Positions 61,503 to 64,000 of a stretch of DNA of 64,000 nucleotides are shown one piece after another. Within the stretch, counting starts at the first letter, position 1; every line of letters starts with the position of its first letter. A model generated the notes under the pieces. The model searched no databases, was not told where the DNA came from, and saw only the letters and a program-made list of their open reading frames with translations. The DNA lies in the NCBI GenBank assembly GCA_033439685.1, contig JAUEDM010000001.1, positions 4,712,001-4,776,000 on the forward strand, written 5' to 3'. Position numbers and translations under genes: made by a program. Source of the stretch: Apodospora peruviana (lineage: Eukaryota; Ascomycota; Sordariomycetes; Sordariales; Lasiosphaeriaceae).

Positions 61503-63328
61503 CTGCCACTGTCCGGCGAGCTTTTTGATTTCATATTTCAAATCCCCCTGCTCAACGAAACGGATATATCATAACGTGATGTCTCGTATATACACGCTTC
61601 ACCTCGGCGGCCGCTGCCGGATGACCGGCCTCATGGAATTCGCATTCTTGATCGGTCTCGTCTTTGGGTGTTTCTCAAACGCAACGCGACAGCGGCTGTG
61701 TTGGTGCTTCTGTCACCTTGGCTTGGGTTGCAAAGTGCCCGGCCGGTGTCGTGACATTGACAAATCTGACATCTGCAGTGGCAGAATGACGGCCACTGTA
61801 CGGGTTAGAGTCAGTGTACATGCCACTGCCCTGCCCTGTCCTGCAAAGTAGTACATGTACTATCCGTATGCCGTGCCTCCAGCAGTCATGTTGAGTTTGT
61901 CCCATGTTTTCGAACAGGACATCACTGGATCCCGCCAGTCATATTCAAGTACCGCTTTTCTCTCCGCTGCTACCTACCTAGTTGTACAGCCCCGGCTCGG
62001 AGCTCGGAGGAGAGCCGCTTGCTCAAACTGACAAATTTCCAGAGTTGGGCTGCCGCGTTTGGAAGAAATGCCCGGATGAGATGAGAAGAGGAGCTTTACT
62101 GCGCAGAGAACTCAAGCGACAGCGTCCTTCCCGCGCCCTTCAGCGAGTGTAAGGGACTCGAGATGACCAAAGTGGTTGCATCGTAATCCGCAGATACCGG
62201 TCCAACTGCGAGCCCAGCAGCCACTGGAGTTTTCATCGATGTGTGAGTGGTTCAGAGTGGACGAATGCCAAATTCGAACGGATTACGGATAGTACGCCGT
62301 CTCGTCTTGTCGTCTCTTTCTCTTTCACTCTGGCACTCCTCACATCGCGACCCCTCCATGTTCAACAGCAAACAGCACCACCCATGGAGGTACCGTGGTA
62401 CCGACCCTGTCCCTGTCCATGTCTCGTCATTCCTGTCCGATCGCACGCAGAGATCGCCTCGACCGGCCAACCACCATTGCATCCAGCTTGCAGCACCACA
62501 CACCGGACACCCATACCAGACCAACAATGGCAAACCGGCCGCTCCAGAGGCCCTGGCGGTGGAAGTCGACACCATCGGCCGCGCAGAAAAGGATTTCTTC
62601 TTTCAGGCACAGCAAAGAATATCGTGGCAGTCCAAACAGCCACAACCTATCCCTCTCCCCACCACCGTGAACTAAACTCGTAGCTATCCAGGTCCACCAC
62701 CAACACCGCCTGCTGGCTGCAGCTTTGGATCCGTAGTGTACACCACGCTACCGTATTCCCGCATGCACGTTCTTGGTCCATACTCGGCCAGCCCAACCTC
62801 TAACCTGCTACTGCACACCCCGCGCTGGTCCAACTCTGGTTCAATTGTCTGCTTCGGAGTGTGTATACTATGTACTTATATGGCCTGGGCGGCCGTGTGG
62901 GATGGAGACACTCACCTGCCGTCCCGTGTGTGTGCTCGAGCACACGGTTATATCTGCCGGCTCGCCCACCTCCCAAGCTCCCACGATATTTTTAAGCTAC
63001 GAGAGTAGGCTACCTGCTTCGCCCTGGTGTCCCGCCTAACCTTGACTTGCTTCGGTTTGCATGTTGCTCATGTACAATATATAGACGAGGGAGCTTCCCC
63101 CCACGTCCTCTCCTTTGCTTCATACTTTCCTCTTGAGCCTCGCCGATCCAAGGCCTCGTTCTGCGGGGCTGATGTCTACAACACACATGGAGTCCTTTTG
63201 CCTCCGTGACTTCTAGCTCCTCCAACACGTTTGTCTCCCCAGTCTTTTCTCCTTCTGCTTGTGTTAGCACCGCACGTCTGCTGTAGGCTTGGATCTCTTC
63301 AGAGGACTACCCAATATCCTGTTGAAAT

Positions 63329-63499
63329 ATGCCTTGTCTATCCTCTACGCCCCCGCCTGTCAAGGTCCACGGTCCAGCTCCTGGTAGCCCGCGTCTGGTG
63401 AGAACCGAACATGCCTTGGCCGAATATGCCGGCGTTGGCATGTTTAGTTTTCCTCGTCTGGCTGGCCCCAGTAGCTCTAGCTGTGGTGTTAGGCCGTGA
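63329..63499 (+). promoter_or_regulatory. Overlapping upstream ORF (56 codons)
   Basis: An ATG at 63329 opens a 56-codon frame that ends at TGA 63497-63499, past the main start at 63411 and in another frame. If included in the mRNA leader it would reduce initiation at the main ATG. Whether the transcript starts upstream of 63329 is not known. Confidence 0.4.
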
Positions 63500-64000
63500 C
63501 GCTGCTATGGGCCAGGGCTCTACCGGTCTGGATGGGCTTCGTGTTAGGCGCCGGCAGGACTCACCGGAGGACGGATTTCGGTGGTCGACGTGGTCGAGGA
63601 CGAGATCACATACACGAACGCGGTCGACCATGCTAACGGACCCAACTTCAGGACCACCACCAGCTCCCACGCCTTCATCGCCTCCACCTCCACCTCCACC
63701 GCCAGTTTCGGACCAGACATCAACACCCGCCACGCCTCCAACTACTTCCACTACTTACGGCTTCCCGACCGGGGACCCTTCTCTTTCTTCCGGTGGACCG
63801 TTGCCTGAGACGACAGAAGTACCGACGACATCTAGCGAGGTTTCGGGGACCGGTGCTATGCCGACAGTCAGTACTTCGACGACAGCATTCTCCACCACAA
63901 CTTCTTCTTCAGCAAGCCCAGAATCCACGAGCAGCGACGCCTCGGGGATTGGGAGCAACAGGACTCTCGTAATCACCCTGAGCACTGTGCTCTCGGTGGT
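63411..64000 (+). CDS. Secreted/membrane-anchored Ser/Thr/Pro-rich surface protein (3' end outside window)
   Basis: The frame is open from ATG 63411 to the window end, 196 codons, with an in-frame stop just upstream. A clear signal peptide (MPWPNMPALACLVFLVWLAP, then VALA) is followed by an Arg-rich stretch (LRVRRRQD, possible Kex2-type processing). Then comes a ~120-residue Pro/Ser/Thr-rich region including a run of eight prolines and many TTS/STT units, as in O-mannosylated mucin-like domains. The last visible residues, NRTLVITLSTVLSVV, look like the start of a transmembrane helix, giving the layout of a fungal cell-wall sensor or mucin. No family-defining domain is visible, so the function is open. 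It lies after a 9.2-kb gene-free stretch. Confidence 0.7.
   Translation, partial: MPWPNMPALACLVFLVWLAPVALAVVLGRDAAMGQGSTGLDGLRVRRRQDSPEDGFRWSTWSRTRSHTRTRSTMLTDPTSGPPPAPTPSSPPPPPPPPVSDQTSTPATPPTTSTTYGFPTGDPSLSSGGPLPETTEVPTTSSEVSGTGAMPTVSTSTTAFSTTTSSSASPESTSSDASGIGSNRTLVITLSTVLSV

Larger units (their letters stand above)
54208..63410. other. 9.2-kb gene-poor region
   Basis: No supportable gene on either strand; open frames are short (mostly below 150 codons), overlap each other and show no motif. It contains three TACCTAGGTA palindromes, a tandem repeat at 61066-61096 and a (GGCAT)4 repeat at 61185-61204. The last kilobase is C/T-rich and leads into the surface-protein gene, so part of the region is probably its promoter and long leader. 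The base composition resembles the other intergenic DNA; there is no AT-rich repeat-decay signature as at 3.65-5.5 kb. Confidence 0.5.

Noticed and set aside
1..64000. tRNA, 5S rRNA, CRISPR arrays, secondary-metabolite cluster
   Set aside because: Scanned by eye for T-loop GTTCRANNC signals, dispersed 5S motifs, regularly spaced repeats and polyketide or peptide synthetase motifs; none found. A covariance search (tRNAscan, Infernal) would be needed to exclude RNA genes firmly.

Overview
This window is nuclear DNA of a filamentous ascomycete, most likely a Sordariomycete. The evidence is: short introns (about 50-240 bp) with CTAAC/CTAAT-type branch points, fungus-specific families (Zn2Cys6 regulators, polarisome SPA2, MARVEL protein, fungal AAA protein with a long N-terminal region), genes on both strands separated by long non-coding gaps, and recurring palindromes of the TACCTAGGTA type between genes. 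The species cannot be named from sequence alone. I see no rRNA, tRNA, CRISPR array or secondary-metabolite cluster. It reads as an ordinary core-genome segment with two repeat-rich or degenerate islands.

Left third (1-25 kb): the 3' part of a Zn2Cys6-type regulator (+), mitochondrial NADH-cytochrome b5 reductase MCR1 (-), an AT-rich gap full of small inverted repeats (about 3.65-5.5 kb), an NBP2-like SH3 adaptor (-), a fold-back (long terminal inverted repeat) element at about 9.3-9.9 kb, the RNA polymerase II CTD phosphatase SSU72 (+), the polarisome scaffold SPA2 (+), a MARVEL-type four-helix membrane protein (+) and an MFS transporter (-).

Middle third (25-47 kb): an M28/transferrin-receptor-like zinc peptidase (+), an IQGAP cytokinesis scaffold (-) divergent from IMP dehydrogenase (+), the eight-exon saccharopine dehydrogenase LYS1 (-) with a TGAGTCA amino-acid-control site upstream, a Zn2Cys6 transcription factor (+) and an AAA ATPase with a very acidic, His/Pro/Ser-rich tail (+).

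Right third (47-64 kb): a small conserved-looking protein of unknown function (-), a bHLH regulator (-), mitochondrial delta-1-pyrroline-5-carboxylate dehydrogenase PUT2 (-), then a 9.2-kb stretch in which I find no supportable gene. This leads to a signal-peptide, Ser/Thr/Pro-rich, presumably membrane-anchored surface protein cut off by the window end.

The genes are not one pathway. They cover polarised growth and cytokinesis (SPA2, IQGAP, perhaps NBP2), amino-acid and nucleotide metabolism (LYS1, PUT2, IMPDH) and transcription (SSU72, two zinc-cluster factors, bHLH). Exon boundaries below were derived by hand from splice signals, reading-frame continuity and family motifs; none was checked against RNA.
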